From: Litsea cubeba | Lineage: Eukaryota; Streptophyta; Magnoliopsida; Laurales; Lauraceae | NCBI GenBank assembly: GCA_012931725.1 | Contig: CM022949.1 | Span: 64,504,582 to 64,568,581 of the forward strand | Direction of reading: 5' to 3' | DNA length: 64,000 bases | Shown: in pieces, positions 35,027 through 47,780 of the stretch | How the letters are laid out: each line of letters starts with the position of its first letter | Numbering within the stretch: the first letter of the stretch is position 1 | The notes under the pieces: model-generated | Databases searched by the model: none | What the model was told of the DNA's origin: nothing | What the model saw: the letters and a program-made list of their open reading frames with translations, nothing else | Translations under genes and position numbers: made by a program

Positions 35027-38000
35027 ATGGCTTCAAGTAAGTTCCCTTTTTCAAGAAAGTCCCATTGTAGAAAAAAAAGGACCATTCTTTTTTTTGTTTC
35101 TTTCTTTTCTTTTCTTCTTTTTTTTTCTTTTCCACGTGTTTGCTTCTTTTTTTTTCACACGTTTATTTTTTTTGCATGTGTTTTTATTTTTTTTTATTTT
35201 TTTTGGTGGGCCATACGGACAGATCTGTACGGATCTGGCCGTACAGCCACGTGGCCAGTGGGCCAGCCCCTTTTTTCTTTTCTTTTCTTTTTTTTTTTGT
35301 TTTCTTTCTCCCCCTTTTTTTTTAAGAAAGTTTCTTTTTTTTGTTTGCTCATCATGATAATGCAGTTTTTTTACCAAGATGTTCATGCATGTATATTTTT
35401 GTAAATTGAATTGTAGAATGATGTGATAGCATACCTGAAAGTTTTCGCAAATTTAGGAATTTGGAGGTCGCAGTGATGTTGAGCCCTTCCTAATTTTGCG
35501 GAGACTTTGAGGTCTCGAAAGTTTGGAGTTTCGGAGCTCGCAGCAATGTTGAGCCCATCTTCAAGCTTTCTATTTCTTTCGGGATAATTCCTTTTCTTTG
35601 GAATTGCACCGTCATCATGTCAAAATTTCGCCAGATTTTTTTTAGGGAGATTCTGTCATTTTGATGTTTGATCTTTATCTTTTCCATCCTTTGCAAGTGG
35701 TTCCTCCAGAACGAAAAAGGGTAAAGAGCCTGCTACAAGCATACCTCGTCGATCTGCTACATCTTCTAATCCGGCCGTTCAGCAGGCCTTTGAGAAGGTC
35801 CAGTATGTTGAGAGAAATCTGGAAGAATGCGACTCCCTCAACAGAGATGAGATGAGGCAGCGACTGATCGCTCTCAAGGGAGAGGAATTCTATAAGATCA
35901 TGGTAAGCAGTCGTCCATGGGTGATGGGAGATCGGAGTGTTTTACCCAAGCCTACCTTCTTCTTTGGTGATGCTATCCCTGATGACATTACATACCAGAG
36001 GAGATGTTTTCAGTTCTCTTTCACAACAGATGGTGAGAAGAAGACTGTTGCTACCCGGTCGACGTTTGATCGCACTGTCTCGATCATGAGCCTTACCCCC
36101 ACGTGCTCTAAGAGGGAAGATCCTCCAAGCTGGGTGAGAAGGACAAATGGTATCAAGACCGGGGTTTTTGTTGGCGGTTCTCCTAGATATACGGAGAGGT
36201 CGCCTGTTGACATGGACCTGTTGATGCAATCTAGCGGCTACCAGGGCTCTGATTATCCGTCGGTCGATTTGAGACCGGTGGGCCTTGGTATTTTCAGCGG
36301 TGACGGCAGCAATTGGATAAAGCCTTCTCGACTTCGTGGCCGTTTCAATGCTGACTCCGAGTGGAAGTCGTGGACTGATCGCGTCTTGCTGATTGATGGC
36401 GCCGTTTTGAAGGAAGCCAGGATTTTTGATGCAGTCCGCGCCTTTAGGGAGACCGTGATCTTTTCCGACGAGGCCTTCATGGCTATGCTGGAGTCATTCC
36501 TCCCACAAACCAATACCTTCGTTGTGACGAATGGTGAGATTGGTTTCTCTTTGAAGGAGCTGAGCGCCATTACTGGATTGCCCATCCTTGGCAATCTCTA
36601 TGAGGAGTTTATGCCGATTGACAGCGTCCTTGAGGGGCAGTCTGAGGAGTTCAGGCTTCTATACTTTCAACTCGTCGCCTTCTATGATTTTTTGAAGGAG
36701 AAGGAGGGTTTGAAAGTTAGACAGTTGGAAGAGTTCTAGCTCTTCGTTCCCCAACTTTTTTGATAGCAGGGAGTCTTCTGATAGTGTGACCCAGGAAGTC
36801 AGGGCGCAGGATCCAAGTTCGAAGAAGATCTTGGCTATGCAAGAAGAGTTGAGAGATTTCTGTGCGAGTACAAACGCCATATGTCCTGACATTGCACAGC
36901 GGAGAGATCTCGCTGTTTACCTCACTTATTGGCTTGGTGAGGCTATTTTTGCTGGAGGAGATGGAATGCTCATCAGGCCGCATTGTATTTTTTTGGCTTG
37001 TCAGATGGCGTTTGGAGAGCAGCTTGCTTTGGTGCCAGCTCATTACTCCTACCTGTGTACCGAACTGCAGGCTGCTGCTTTTTTTGTTCGGTTTGGGCTT
37101 CCCATGAACAGGGTATTTTCAGCCCACATCTTTTATTCATGGTACGAGTACCACTGTCCTGGCTTCCACCGGCTGGGTGCTGCACAGGATGATGATCCTC
37201 TGATGATTCGGCTGGCTAAGGGCAAAGCCGTGTCCGAATCACTTTTGTTTGCCCGCATGAGGATCCGACGGTTCAGGGACGTCGAGATGGGGCAATCTTC
37301 AGTGAAGCTTTCTCCGTAGTTGCTAAAAAAAGGCTTTTGATTTTGGTGCCTCCCAATACTCTACCAGGGCAGGGTCAGGAAGGCATTACCCCTTGACGAA
37401 CGCAGAGAGGGAGTGGCTCTTCAGCATACGTGTCGGCACGATGGTGTACCGCAGACATCTTTTCGTCGACATCCAGCCGTATGTACCCTCTCGCTTTGCT
37501 TTGTGGTTGGGCTTTTCTCAAGGCGTTGTTGGAGCGCCTTCAAGCATGGTGAAGTGCTTTGGAGGTTTACAGGACGGGAGAAATGCATGGGCTTTCTATA
37601 GTGCTGAAGACACTACAGCCATGATCTCTTATCCTGTGTTGTTGACTTCCCGGACTGCCGGCTTTGCGAAGTGGTTCGCGGAGAGCTTTTCGGCATATCG
37701 GGGCTTTCCAAGAAGGAGCTTGATGTGAAGCTGGCATCTGGAAAGGGCCTCGGAAAGTCGAATGGCGTCCGGCGAGAGGAAGTTTGGGCCTTCCTTTCTG
37801 GAGAGAAGCACAAGATAGGCTTTCTCGGTGACCAGGGCGTCATTGGTTTTGAAGCTGTTCGAGAAATACCTGATGAGGTTTTAGAGCAGCTAGAACAGGA
37901 GGAAGCCGAACTTGGTGCTTGGATGCAAACGGCGCAAAGGCAAGCTTCCGTGGAGTCTACTGGCAGGAGTAGACCAACCAGTGAGGAGTCAAGTGGGAAA

Positions 38001-38137
38001 CCTGACTGTGACAGTGGGGCAGGTTCCTCTAAGAAGCGGGCCCGTAGGAGTAAGAGGAGGAGGAGTCATAATCGCAGCAAGGGGCAGCATGAGGACTCTC
38101 CTAACTTAGAAATCCCTCTTACTATCAATGAGGATAT
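35027..38137 (+). pseudogene. PMD-like antisense gene, copy 2 (in E3), truncated by E4
   Basis: Exon 1 ATGGCTTCAA (35027-35036) is followed by an intact donor GTAAGT. The intron 1 acceptor is damaged (TTTGCAAG instead of TTTGCAGG), which would shift the frame by one. Exon 2 runs from about 35698 to 38137 and encodes the PMD-like core, including FSLKELSAITGLPILG and YEEFMPIDSVLEGQSEEF. A five-base deletion near 36720 and a TAG at 37317-37319 break the frame; the rest is readable in alternating frames. The gene ends inside exon 2 at TCAATGAGGATAT, where the LTR of E4 starts, so exons 3-5 are missing. Otherwise it is closer to copy 3 than to copy 1. It cannot make a full protein. Confidence 0.72.
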
Positions 38138-40706
38138 TGATGGACCGCACTCCTGCCTGGTCCTACCAAGGTCGGCGGACGTGGGAGTCCGTTGGGTCCG
38201 ACCCTTTCGTAACCGGGGGGCAAGGGCGTGCATCAACATTTTTTTTGTGTGGGTGTGCCAAATTTTTTATTTTACTTGGAATTGCAAGTGGTGATCCGGA
38301 GATCAACCTTCGCAAGTAAAAAGGAAATCAACTTCTTTCAAGTTTTCCATTGCACATATATTTAAGAAAAGAGACATTTTCTTGATTTGCCGTGAAAGGC
38401 GATTTTTTTTGGCGTTTATAGCCGATTTTTGGCGTTTATAGCCGATTTACAATTCTTATCAATAATGAAAGACAAGAGTTGTGATTTTTGTCTCTTTAAA
38501 AAAATACAAACTATAATGAAAAGCAAGAAAAGGAGGATCTAACTTCTCAGGAGATTGTGGGAGACCCGTTCAGATTGATGGCCGCAAGCCATATGTGGAC
38601 TTCGCCATCATCCATGCAGATGAGAACAGAGGATGCTATTGATTCGCTTGGCTTGGATATAACCTCAGGTTTTTAGAGGACAAAGACCAAGAGGAGGTCC
38701 TATGTCCAATAAAAAGCCAAGTAGACGGGCTGAAAAGCCACGTCTAAGCCATTTGGAGGCAGTAGGAGAAGGCAAGGACCTTGGGGGGGGGGGTACCCCC
38801 CAAGGGACTTTTGTCACCTTGTAGTGGTGGTCGGTGTAGAACTTCCGCAGAGTTTTCTCTCTTAGATTTCTGATGCCTTTTTCTATCTGAGTTTCCGGAT
38901 TTTCTGCAGTCTGTTGTCTGTGTGTTTTGTGATTCTTTTCTTCTTGGAGAGCTCTCCTGTTTATAAGCTTTTAGGTAGCCATTTAGGAGGGTTTATGAGC
39001 CTTAATTGTTATAAAGCTACATAAAGGGAGGAGTTACAAGATTGAATTCTTTATTTTGTAACTCCTTTTTCTGGACTTCTGATTGGCCGGAGGAGATTGA
39101 GGGCATTTAATCGCCTTTAATCGCCATGATGGGAGGAGTTTCATGGGTTAAATGTCATGAATCTCTTGACTTGTAACTCCCGGATGCTTGCTTTTGATTG
39201 GTCCGTCCAAAGAAATGGATTAATGACTGTAATAAAGCTAGTCAATTAATCGCATTAAGTGGTCACCGAGCAGTTGAAGAGTCGCGGGCCGTGCCGCGTC
39301 TTTTGGGATTCTTCTGGCGATGATCATCGATGGATCTTCATGTAGATCGACATCGGATGACCAATGTAACTTCAGGTGTTGGTTGCCAACAGCGGGTCGG
39401 TGCCATCTGTCCTGTCGATTTCTCGATCGGTCGGGTAGAAATCACACTTTTTTGGTTGACCAGTTGGCGATCAATGTTGTTTTCGATACTCTTGATGATT
39501 AACCCATGCTTTTGACAGATGTCAGAGGATTTGGTGTCTCAAAAGTATGAATTTTGGAAAATAGCAAAGGCCGAACGCTTCGAATCGCGAAAAAAAGGGC
39601 GAAAAACAGGGTTTTCGGGGCCCACCGGTCGATCCCGGGTCCCAGGGTCACAGGGGTCTGCGACCCTGGGGGGGGGGGGGGGTTCCCCCTTTTGTCCCGT
39701 TTTGTGTCCGTTTTTGCTGTTTTTCGATTCTTTTTTTCTTCTGTATTTTTCCTTGAAAATTTTGATCACTTATTGGCCTGATTTCCCTGTAGAAAATCTG
39801 ATGAGAATCCTTGCATTTTATTTTGCAAAGTTTCCAATTTTTCGAGAAAGCCGAAGACTTTGTCGCGCAGAGCTGCCGATTTTCCGTCAGAAGCTGAAAC
39901 TGGGTCAAACGATGTCGGAATGACCTGAAATTTGAGATGAAGCCTCCTGAGCAATAAATTAGACCAACCATAGGCTTTTGTTTGAGTTTTGAAGCCGTTT
40001 GGGGTCCTATCACTAGTAGACTTAGTTTTGTCGCGATGAAGATGTCGTGATTTGATGTGCGGTCAACCGATGTCCGATTGACTTGAAATTTGACAAGAAA
40101 CCTATTGGAGTCATTTTAAGATGATCCATAGGCTCTGTCTTGGAAACCATGGTCCAGGGCGAGCTTCGCCGCCGAGAGGCCTGATTTGGCTTCCGAGCGT
40201 CAAACTATGGTCAAATGTTGTCGAAATGCCCTGAAATTTGACGTGTAACCCTTTGTAAGCATTTTGAAGCCGTCAATGTGCTCTATCTGATGAGTGATGG
40301 CCTCGGTGGTTCACGCCGTCGAGAGGCTTGATTTAGTTATTCGAGGGTTGATGTAGGGTCAAACGTTGTCGGTTTGACTCGGAACTTGACGTGGAGCCTT
40401 TTGGAAGTATTTTGAGACCATCCATCGGCTCTGATCGAAGTTTTGATGTCTCCAATGCTTTCGCCACCGGGAGCTCCTTTTCAGCTGCCGGAGAAGCGAA
40501 GTTAGGCCAAATGATTTTGATTTTGAAATGGCCTGAAACTTCTTGTGTACTCCTCTTTTGGCTGTCTGGAAGGATCTTGCAGTTTTTGTTTGATTCTGAC
40601 AAGATTTGATTTTTTTTAGAAGTAGCATTGCCTATTTATGGCAGGTTGTGACTTCATGTAGCTCTTTGGATCTTGAAGAGGCAAAGTGACATTTTTGGTG
40701 TCAACA
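38138..40706 (-). repeat. 3' LTR of E4 (LTR4)
   Basis: 2569 bp, TGATGGACCGCAC to GGTGTCAACA in plus orientation. It has the damaged TATA TATAAACAG (38957-38965), only two TTTATAGCCGATTT units, and a long G-run before TTCCCCCTTTT (39667-39693). That spot is the unoccupied site of the C1 insertion. The purine tract follows at 40707-40721 (minus). Confidence 0.88.
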
Positions 40707-40919
40707 AATGCCCCCTCGAGGTACAGCGACGAGCTGCTTAACTTTTGTAGTCATTGTGCCTCGAAGAGATTTTTGAAGGAGAGCCTGTGACTGGACCAAG
40801 AATCTTTGAGCAGTCTTTCTTTTTGGTATTTGTAGCCTTTTGAGCTTCCAGAGGAATTTTATGGCAGTGAAAGGGATCACGTACCATCTCGAGGCAAAGT
40901 TTTGAAGATGACATCAGGG

Positions 40920-41165
40920 ATGTGGATTTGGGTTTTGACCTTGTGACCTAACAGGATGTATGTGGCAGGTTAGGGGGTCGGGTTTGGTTTTGACCGTGTG
41001 ACCCAACAAACTGTATGTGGAATGTTGAGGGATCAATTTTGGTTTTGATCTTGTGACCTAACAGGCTGTATGTGGCAAGTTAGGGGATCAGGTTTTGGTT
41101 TTTGGTTTTGGTCTTGTGACCTAACAGGCTGTATGTGGCAAGTTAGGGGACCAGGATTTGGTTTG
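40920..41165. repeat. ~60-bp tandem repeats, E4 copy
   Basis: Same array as 12030-12265, with four units of CTGTATGTGGCAAGTTAGGG type. The stretch 40722-40919 before it is conserved among E2, E3 and E4 but holds no recognisable feature. The unoccupied CATAT site is at 41383-41387. Confidence 0.75.
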
Positions 41166-41462
41166 GATTTTTGTGGAATGTCAATTTGAAGACTTTGGCT
41201 CAATTTGGTATATGAGGCTGGATGGTTTGATTTTTGGAAGCTCATGGGGCTTGGAATTTTCTTTGTACGGTCCAATCAACTCAAAAGAGGCATGGAACCA
41301 TTTTCGTATGCTCTTGCTAAGAGGGATTTCTCTTTGACTAAAAGCCCATTTTTTTTGTGTGCCTAGGTGGTCAAACCTGGCTCATATGGGCTTACCCATG
41401 GGACCTTAAGCTTTTGAAATGGCTTAGATCTCATATGGTGTCATTTTTGTAAAGAATATCCA

Positions 41463-41760
41463 AAAATATCTCCTTTGGATAGAGAATATCTAAGAATATC
41501 TTTACTTGGAGAGAATCTCTCATGTTCCCTTTATTTTGGGATAGGATATCTCAAGATATCTTTCTTTTAGGAAAGAATCCTTCATTGATCCTATTTTTTG
41601 GGAGAAAATCTCTCATTGATTTCTTTTTGGGAGAAAATCCCTCAAGATATCTTTCTTTTGGGAAAGAATCTTTCTAATCTCTTTCTTTTGGTAAGGTTAC
41701 TAATTAGTAACACTTACCTCTTTCTTCTTTCCTTCTTTGGTATGCTTTCTTCTATAAAAG
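41463..41760 (+). promoter_or_regulatory. Promoter region of PMD-like copy 3
   Basis: One AAAATATCT (41463-41471) plus AATATCT at 41485 and 41495, then GAGAAAATCTCTC-type repeats to about 41690, then the TATA box TATAAAAG at 41753-41760. The ATG follows at 41882. The conserved order in three independent insertions supports a real promoter; the identity of binding factors is inferred. Confidence 0.5.
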
Positions 41761-41881
41761 CAAGGAGGAGGTTGGATCTCTTGCTCTTATTACTTTCTTT
41801 TGCAACAATCCCAAGAGGGCTTCAAGACCAAGAGTTCTTCTTCTTCAAGATCTTCAAGACTTTTCTTCTTCTTCTCCATCA

Positions 41882-44800
41882 ATGGCTTCAAGTAAGTTCC
41901 CTTTTTTCTCAAGAAAACCCCATTGTAGAAAAATGTTCTTTCTCTTTTTTCTTTTTTTTTTCTTTCTCCTTTCTCCCCTTTTTTTTTTGAGAAAGTTTCT
42001 TTTCTTTTTTTTTTGCTCATCATGATAACGCATTTTTTTTCGCAAACCAAGATGTTCATGCATGTATATATATATTTTTTTGAAAATTGAATAGTAGCAT
42101 GATGTGATAGCATACCTGAAAGTTTACGCAAATTTGGGAATTTTGAGCTCGCAGCGATGTTGAGCTCTTCCTGATTTTGCGGAGACTTTGAGGTTTCGAA
42201 AGTTTGGAGTTTCGGAGCTCGCAGCAATGTTGAGCCCATCTTCAAGCTTTCTATTTCTTTCGGGATAGTTCATTTTCTTCGGAATTACCCCGGAGTCATG
42301 TCAAAATTTCGCCAGATTTTTTTTAGCGAGATTCTGTCATTTTGATGTTTGATCGTTTTCTTTTCCATCCTTTGCAGGTGGTTCCTCCAGAACGAACAAG
42401 GGTAAAGAGCCTACTACAAGCATACCTCGTCGATCTGCTAGATCTTCTAATCCGGCCGTTCAGCAGGCCTTTGAGAAGGTCCAGTATGTTGAGAGAAATC
42501 TTGAAGAATGCGACTCCCTCAACAGAGATGAGATGAGGCAGCGACTCATCACTCTCAAGGGAGAGGAATTCTATAAGATCATGGTAAGCAGTCGTCCATG
42601 GGTGATGGAAGATCAGAGGGTTTTGCCCAAGCCTACCTTCTTCTTTGGTGATGCAGTCCCTGATGACATGACATACCAGAGGAGATGTTTTCAGTTTTCT
42701 TTCACAGCAGATGGTGAGAAGAAGACTATTGTTACCCGGTCGACATTTGATCGCACCGTCTCGATCATGAGCCTTGCCCACGTGCATCCTCCAAGCTGGG
42801 TGAGAAGGACAAATGTAATCAAGACCGGGGTTTTTGTTGGCGGTTCTCCTGGATATACGGAGAGGTTGCCTGTTGACATGGACCTGTTGATGCCATCCAG
42901 CGGCTACCAGGAATCTGATTATCGGTCGGTCGATTTGAGACCGGTGGGCCTTGGTATTTTCAGCGGTGACGGCAGCAAATGGATAAAGCCTTTTCGACTT
43001 CGTGGCCATTTCAATGCTGACTCCGAGTGGATGTCGTGGAATGATTGCGTCCTGCTGATTGGTGGTGCCATTTTGAAGGAAGCTGGGATTTTTGATGCAG
43101 TCTGCGCCTTTAGGGAGACCGTGATCTTTTCCGACGAGGCCTTCATGGCTATGCTGGAGTCATTCCTCCCACAAACCAATACCTTCGTTGTGACGAATGG
43201 TGAGATTGGTTTCTCTTTGAAGGAGCTGAGCGCCATTACTGGATTACCTATCCTTGGCAAACTCTATGAGGAGTTTATGCCGATTGAGAGCGTCCTTGAG
43301 GGGCAGTCTTAGGAGTTCAGGCTTCTGTACTTTCAGCTCATCGCCTTCTATGATTTTTTGAAGGAGAAGGAGGATTTGAAAGTTAGATCCAGCAGTTGGA
43401 AGAGTTCTAGCTCTTCGTTCCCTAACTTTTTTGATAGCAGGGAGTCTTCTGATAGTGTGACCCAGGAGGCCAGGGCCCAGGATCCAAGTTCGAAGAAGAT
43501 CTTGGCTATGCAAGAAGAGTTGAGAGATTTCTGTGCGAGTACAAATGCCATATGTCTTGACATTTCACTGCGGAGAGATCTCGTTGTTTACCTCACTTAT
43601 TCGCTTGGTGAGGCTATTTTTGCTAGAGGAGATCGAACGCACATCAGGCCGCACTGTATTTTTCCGGCTTGTCAGATGGCGTTTGGAGAGCAGCTTGCTT
43701 TGGTGCCAGCTCTTTATTCCTACCTGTGTACCGAACTGCAGGCTGCTGCTTGTTTGGCTCGGCTTAGGCTTCCCATGAATAGGGTATTTTCAGCCCATAT
43801 CTTTTATTCGTGGTACGTGTACCACTGTCCTGGCTTCCACCGGGTGGGTGCTGCACAGGATGATGATCCTCTGATGATTCGGCTGGCTAAGGGCAAAGCC
43901 GTGTCCAAATCACTTTTGTTTGCCCGCATGAGGATCCGATGGTTCAGGGACGTCGAAATGGGGCAGTCTTCAGTGAAGCTTTCTCCGGAGTTGCGGAAGA
44001 AGGCTTTTGATTTTGGTGCCTCCCGAGACTCTACCAGGGCGGGGTCGGGAAGGCATTACTCCTTGACGAATGCAGAGAGAGTGGCTTTTCAGCATACGTG
44101 TCGGCACGATGGTGTACCGCAGACATCTTTTCGTCGATATCCAGCCGTATGTACCCTCTCACTTTGCTTTGCAGCTGGGTTTTTCACAAGGCGTTATTGG
44201 AGCGCCTTCAAGTATGGTGAAGCGCTTTGGAGGTTTACAGGACGGGAGAAATGCATGGGCTTTCTATAGTGCTGAAGACACTACAGCCATGATCTCTTAT
44301 GGTGGACCGTCGGCTTTGCGAAGTGGTTCGCGGAGAGCTTTTCAGCATATCGGGGGCTTTCCAAGAAGGAGCTTAATGTGAAGCTGGCATCTGGAAAGGG
44401 CCTTGCAAAGTCGGATGGCGTCCGGCGAGAGGAAGTTTGGGCCTTCCTTTCTGGAGAGAAGCACAAGATATGCTTTCTCGGTGACTAGGGCGTCATTGGT
44501 TCTGAAGCTGTTCGAGAAATACCTGATGAGGCTTTAGAGCAGCTAGAATAGGAGGAAGCCGAACTTGGTGCTTGGATGCAAGCGGCACAGAGGCAAGCTT
44601 CCGTGGAGTCTACTGGCAAGAGTAAACCATCTATTGAGGAGTCAAGTGGGAAACCTGACTCTGACAGCGGGGCAGGTTCCTCTAAGAAGCGAGCCCGCAG
44701 GAGTAAGAGGAGGAGGAGTCATCATCCCAGCAAGGGGCAGCATGAGGACTCTCCTGACTTGGAAGTCCCTCTTACTATCAATGCGGATGTGCCGGTGGAT

Positions 44801-46260
44801 GCTGACGAGCCTCCAGAGAAGAGAAGCCGAGAAGAAGAGACCGTCGGTGAAGGTATGATCCTTCCTTTTTCTCTTTCCATTTCTTTTCATGGGATTTTTC
44901 CATGTTTTGATTTGCTTCTTGTTTCTGCTTTTCTCTTATTTTTTTAGCAGAGGAAGACTTGGTGATGCCTGAGGTTCCAACCGATGAGGTGGTGACAGAT
45001 CCTATCGGGGCACCTGAAGAAGAACCAAGGGACTCTGGAGTGAATCCAGAATCTCCAATTGGTATGACTTCTTTTGTTTTCTTCTCTTTTTTTTTGTCTG
45101 TGACTTGGTTTGCTAACATTTTTCTTGCCATCTGACATGCCACAGGATTCCGATGACTTTGAACCAACGATGGACACAAATGTTGATGATGCTTCCGATG
45201 CGTTCATGGAGGAAAAGAGTCTTCCGCCAGTCGTCGAAGAAGGTATTTTGTAGTAATAACCCAGATAATGATTTTCAAACATGATTATATTCATACCTTT
45301 TTGTGTTTCTTTGGCAGGTTTTGAGGTGACAGAGGAGAATCTGTCGCTTCCTTCAGAACCAGAGCAAGGGATGCCAGAGGTTGATCCAGAGGTAGAGACT
45401 CCTAGGACCAGTTCTGACACTGTTGAGGAGATACCTCGTGCTGAGATTCCTTCCCGAGCAGGAGCAGCTTCAACTGGAAAGAGTTATTTTGTTACTCTTC
45501 CAATGAGTGATGACATGAGCCGTCGACCAACGGAGTTGGGCGAATCTTCAGCTGGGCCATCTCTTCTTTTTGCGAAGAAGGTTGTGGTGAGGGTTCTGAG
45601 CTCTTGGATTGAGACTCTGCTTCCTGGGCACTTAGATGCCGAATTTGGGATGATCCAGCATGTGCATGAGATTCTCGGTGATGCCGAAGAGGCTGGTCTG
45701 GATGTCACAAGTGCTAGGGCGATCGTTGATAGGATCATTGAGCTGGGTGACAGGTGGTTTGCGACCATGGGTTTTCCTGACGGCCAGTTCTTCAAGGAGA
45801 TGTTCCTGGACCCTGCGGATAAGGCTCAGTCTAACCTGGATGAGGCTACACAAAATAGGAAGCAGATAGTCCGAGAGAAGAACTTAGAAGAGCTAACCAT
45901 CATTGGGCTGACACATGACCTTAACATCCTTGATAGGGAGGTCGATAAGGCCAGAAACGTCTTGAGCATCTGCAAGCACAAGTTGCTGCCAAGTGGACTG
46001 CAATAACAGAGGCTCGTGACAGGGAGAGTGCTCTAATTCGCCGGGTTGCAGATGCCAATCGAGTTCTTGAAAGGAAATCTCAAGAAAGCAAACGATGGCA
46101 AACTGCTCGGGATAAGCTTCCTGGTGCGAAAGAAGGGTTCCAACCCACCCCAGCATCTCATGGCAAGTTCCTGAAGAAGCGTGCCCCGGAATCCCTGACA
46201 GCTGAGGCCAAAAGTTTGCTTGAGGAGCTGAACTCTTGGCTAGAGACCATTTTTGATTGA
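41882..46260 (+). pseudogene. PMD-like antisense gene, copy 3 (in E4), five exons, disrupted
   Basis: The best copy for the gene model. Exon 1 is 41882-41891 (ATGGCTTCAA), with an intact donor GTAAGT. Intron 1 is 41892-42377 and ends TTTGCAG. Exon 2 is 42378-44852; the spliced reading frame M-A-S-S-G-S-S-R joins in phase and stays open to 43309. Exon 3 is 44948-45061, exon 4 about 45132-45242 and exon 5 45318-46260. The core and coiled-coil words match copies 1 and 2; the basic stretch is SKKRARRSKRRRSHH. Defects: TAG at 43310-43312, a two-base loss near 44085, about 20 bases lost near 44300, TAG at 44486 and 44549, a lost acceptor of intron 3 (CAT for CAG near 45130), and a one-base loss near 45955. 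Assignment to the PMD family rests on motif recognition, not on a search. Confidence 0.75.
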
Positions 46261-46411
46261 GCTCCTGTTTTTTTTTTTTTTAACAGAAACCATCCTTCTT
46301 TTTTTTTAGTACCACTTGTATTTTTTTGGTACTTTTTTTTTTGTAGTGCTTGTGAACACTTTCTTTTTTTTTTTGGTACCACATGTATTTTTTGGTACTC
46401 TTTTTTTTGTT

Positions 46412-47430
46412 TTCCCTACGCTCACTTAAATCTTTTTGTGATGAAAGTAATTGCTAAATGGGATGCTTTTTTTGTTTTGTTTTCCCTACGCTCACTTAAA
46501 TCTTTTTGTGATAAAAGTAATTGCTAAATGGGATTTGATCAAAAGCTTGTCATTTTGTGAAAATCTTTTGTCAAATGATAGTTTTGGCATGGAAGCCAGA
46601 TTTTTGTTTGTGGCATGGAAGCCGATTTTTGGGATGAGAGCCAGCTTTTTTTTGTGTGGCATTGATAGCCGAGTTTGTTTTGGGGGATCTATAGCCGGGT
46701 TTGTGGCATTAATAGCCGGGTTTTTTGAAAGCCATTTTTTTGTTTGGTGGCATTGATAGCCGGTTTGTTTTGGTGGAATCTATAGCCGGTTTGTTTTGAT
46801 GGCATCTATAGCCGGTTTGTGGCATTTATAGCCTGTTTTGGTGGCATTTATAGCCGTTTTTGTGGCATTTATAGCCGGTTTGGTTTTCAAAAATGCAAGT
46901 ATCGACTAAAAGTCGCCAACCTGCTGAATGTTCTTGCAAGTATCGATGGAATGTCGCATCCTTGCTCATTCGGTTGTGAGTATCGATGGAATGTCGCATC
47001 CTCGGGGATTCGGGTGCAAGTATCGATGGAATGTCGCATCCTTGCTTTTCAAAAATTTTGGTTTTGCGGGTACTGACTTGATGTTGTTTCCCCACGATTT
47101 TTTTTGAAATTTGTGGTTTTCTCGAACCTTTGGGTTATGGATATCAACTGAAATGTTGCGTCTCCATGGGTTTTTTTTTTAGATTTTTTCGAACCTTTGA
47201 AATTTGGGTTGTGGATATCAACTGAAATGTTGCGTCTCCACAGTTTTTAGCTTTTTTCGGACCTTTGAAATTTGGGTTGTGGATATCAACTGAAATGTTG
47301 CATCTCCACGGTTTTGGATTTTGCAAGTATCGACGAAATGTCGCTTCCTTGCAATTTTCGAAGTGTCGAACGTGGTTCGTATGCTTCTGATTTGTGCGAG
47401 TATCGACTAAACGTCGCTTCCCCGTGGCTT
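46412..47430. repeat. Three tandem-repeat arrays between PMD-like copy 3 and pol in E4
   Basis: 46412-46540 holds two CTCACTTAAATCTTTTTGTG units. About 46655-46880 holds the GGCATTTATAGCCGG units. 46885-47430 holds the TATCGATGGAATGTCGCATCC / GATATCAACTGAAATGTTGC array. They match 19797-20900 in E2 with different unit numbers. The following 47431-47780 is conserved spacer without a recognised feature. Confidence 0.8.
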
Positions 47431-47780
47431 TTTGAAAAACCATTTTTTTTATTTAAAGACACGAGGGTCATAAGTTTTGACCTAAAACCATTTTGGCAGT
47501 AAAAGGCAGGGTGGACTAGGGTGGAAATCCCTGAATCCGGATTTTGTTTCAAACCTTGAATTTTGGGTTCAAGGGTTGAAAATTTTGGTCAAGTTAGGGA
47601 AAGGTTCCTAAACTTGGGCTTTTTTTTAACAATGAAACGATGAAAGTAAGCATTGTTTAAATTTCTAGAAATTTCAACATTTGATATGAAAATTCTAAAA
47701 AAATGGTGGGTTTAGCGAGCTTGTACCTGGAAACCGGTTTTGGCCGTATAGGCATTGCTCTTACCCAGTTGGGTAAGTCT

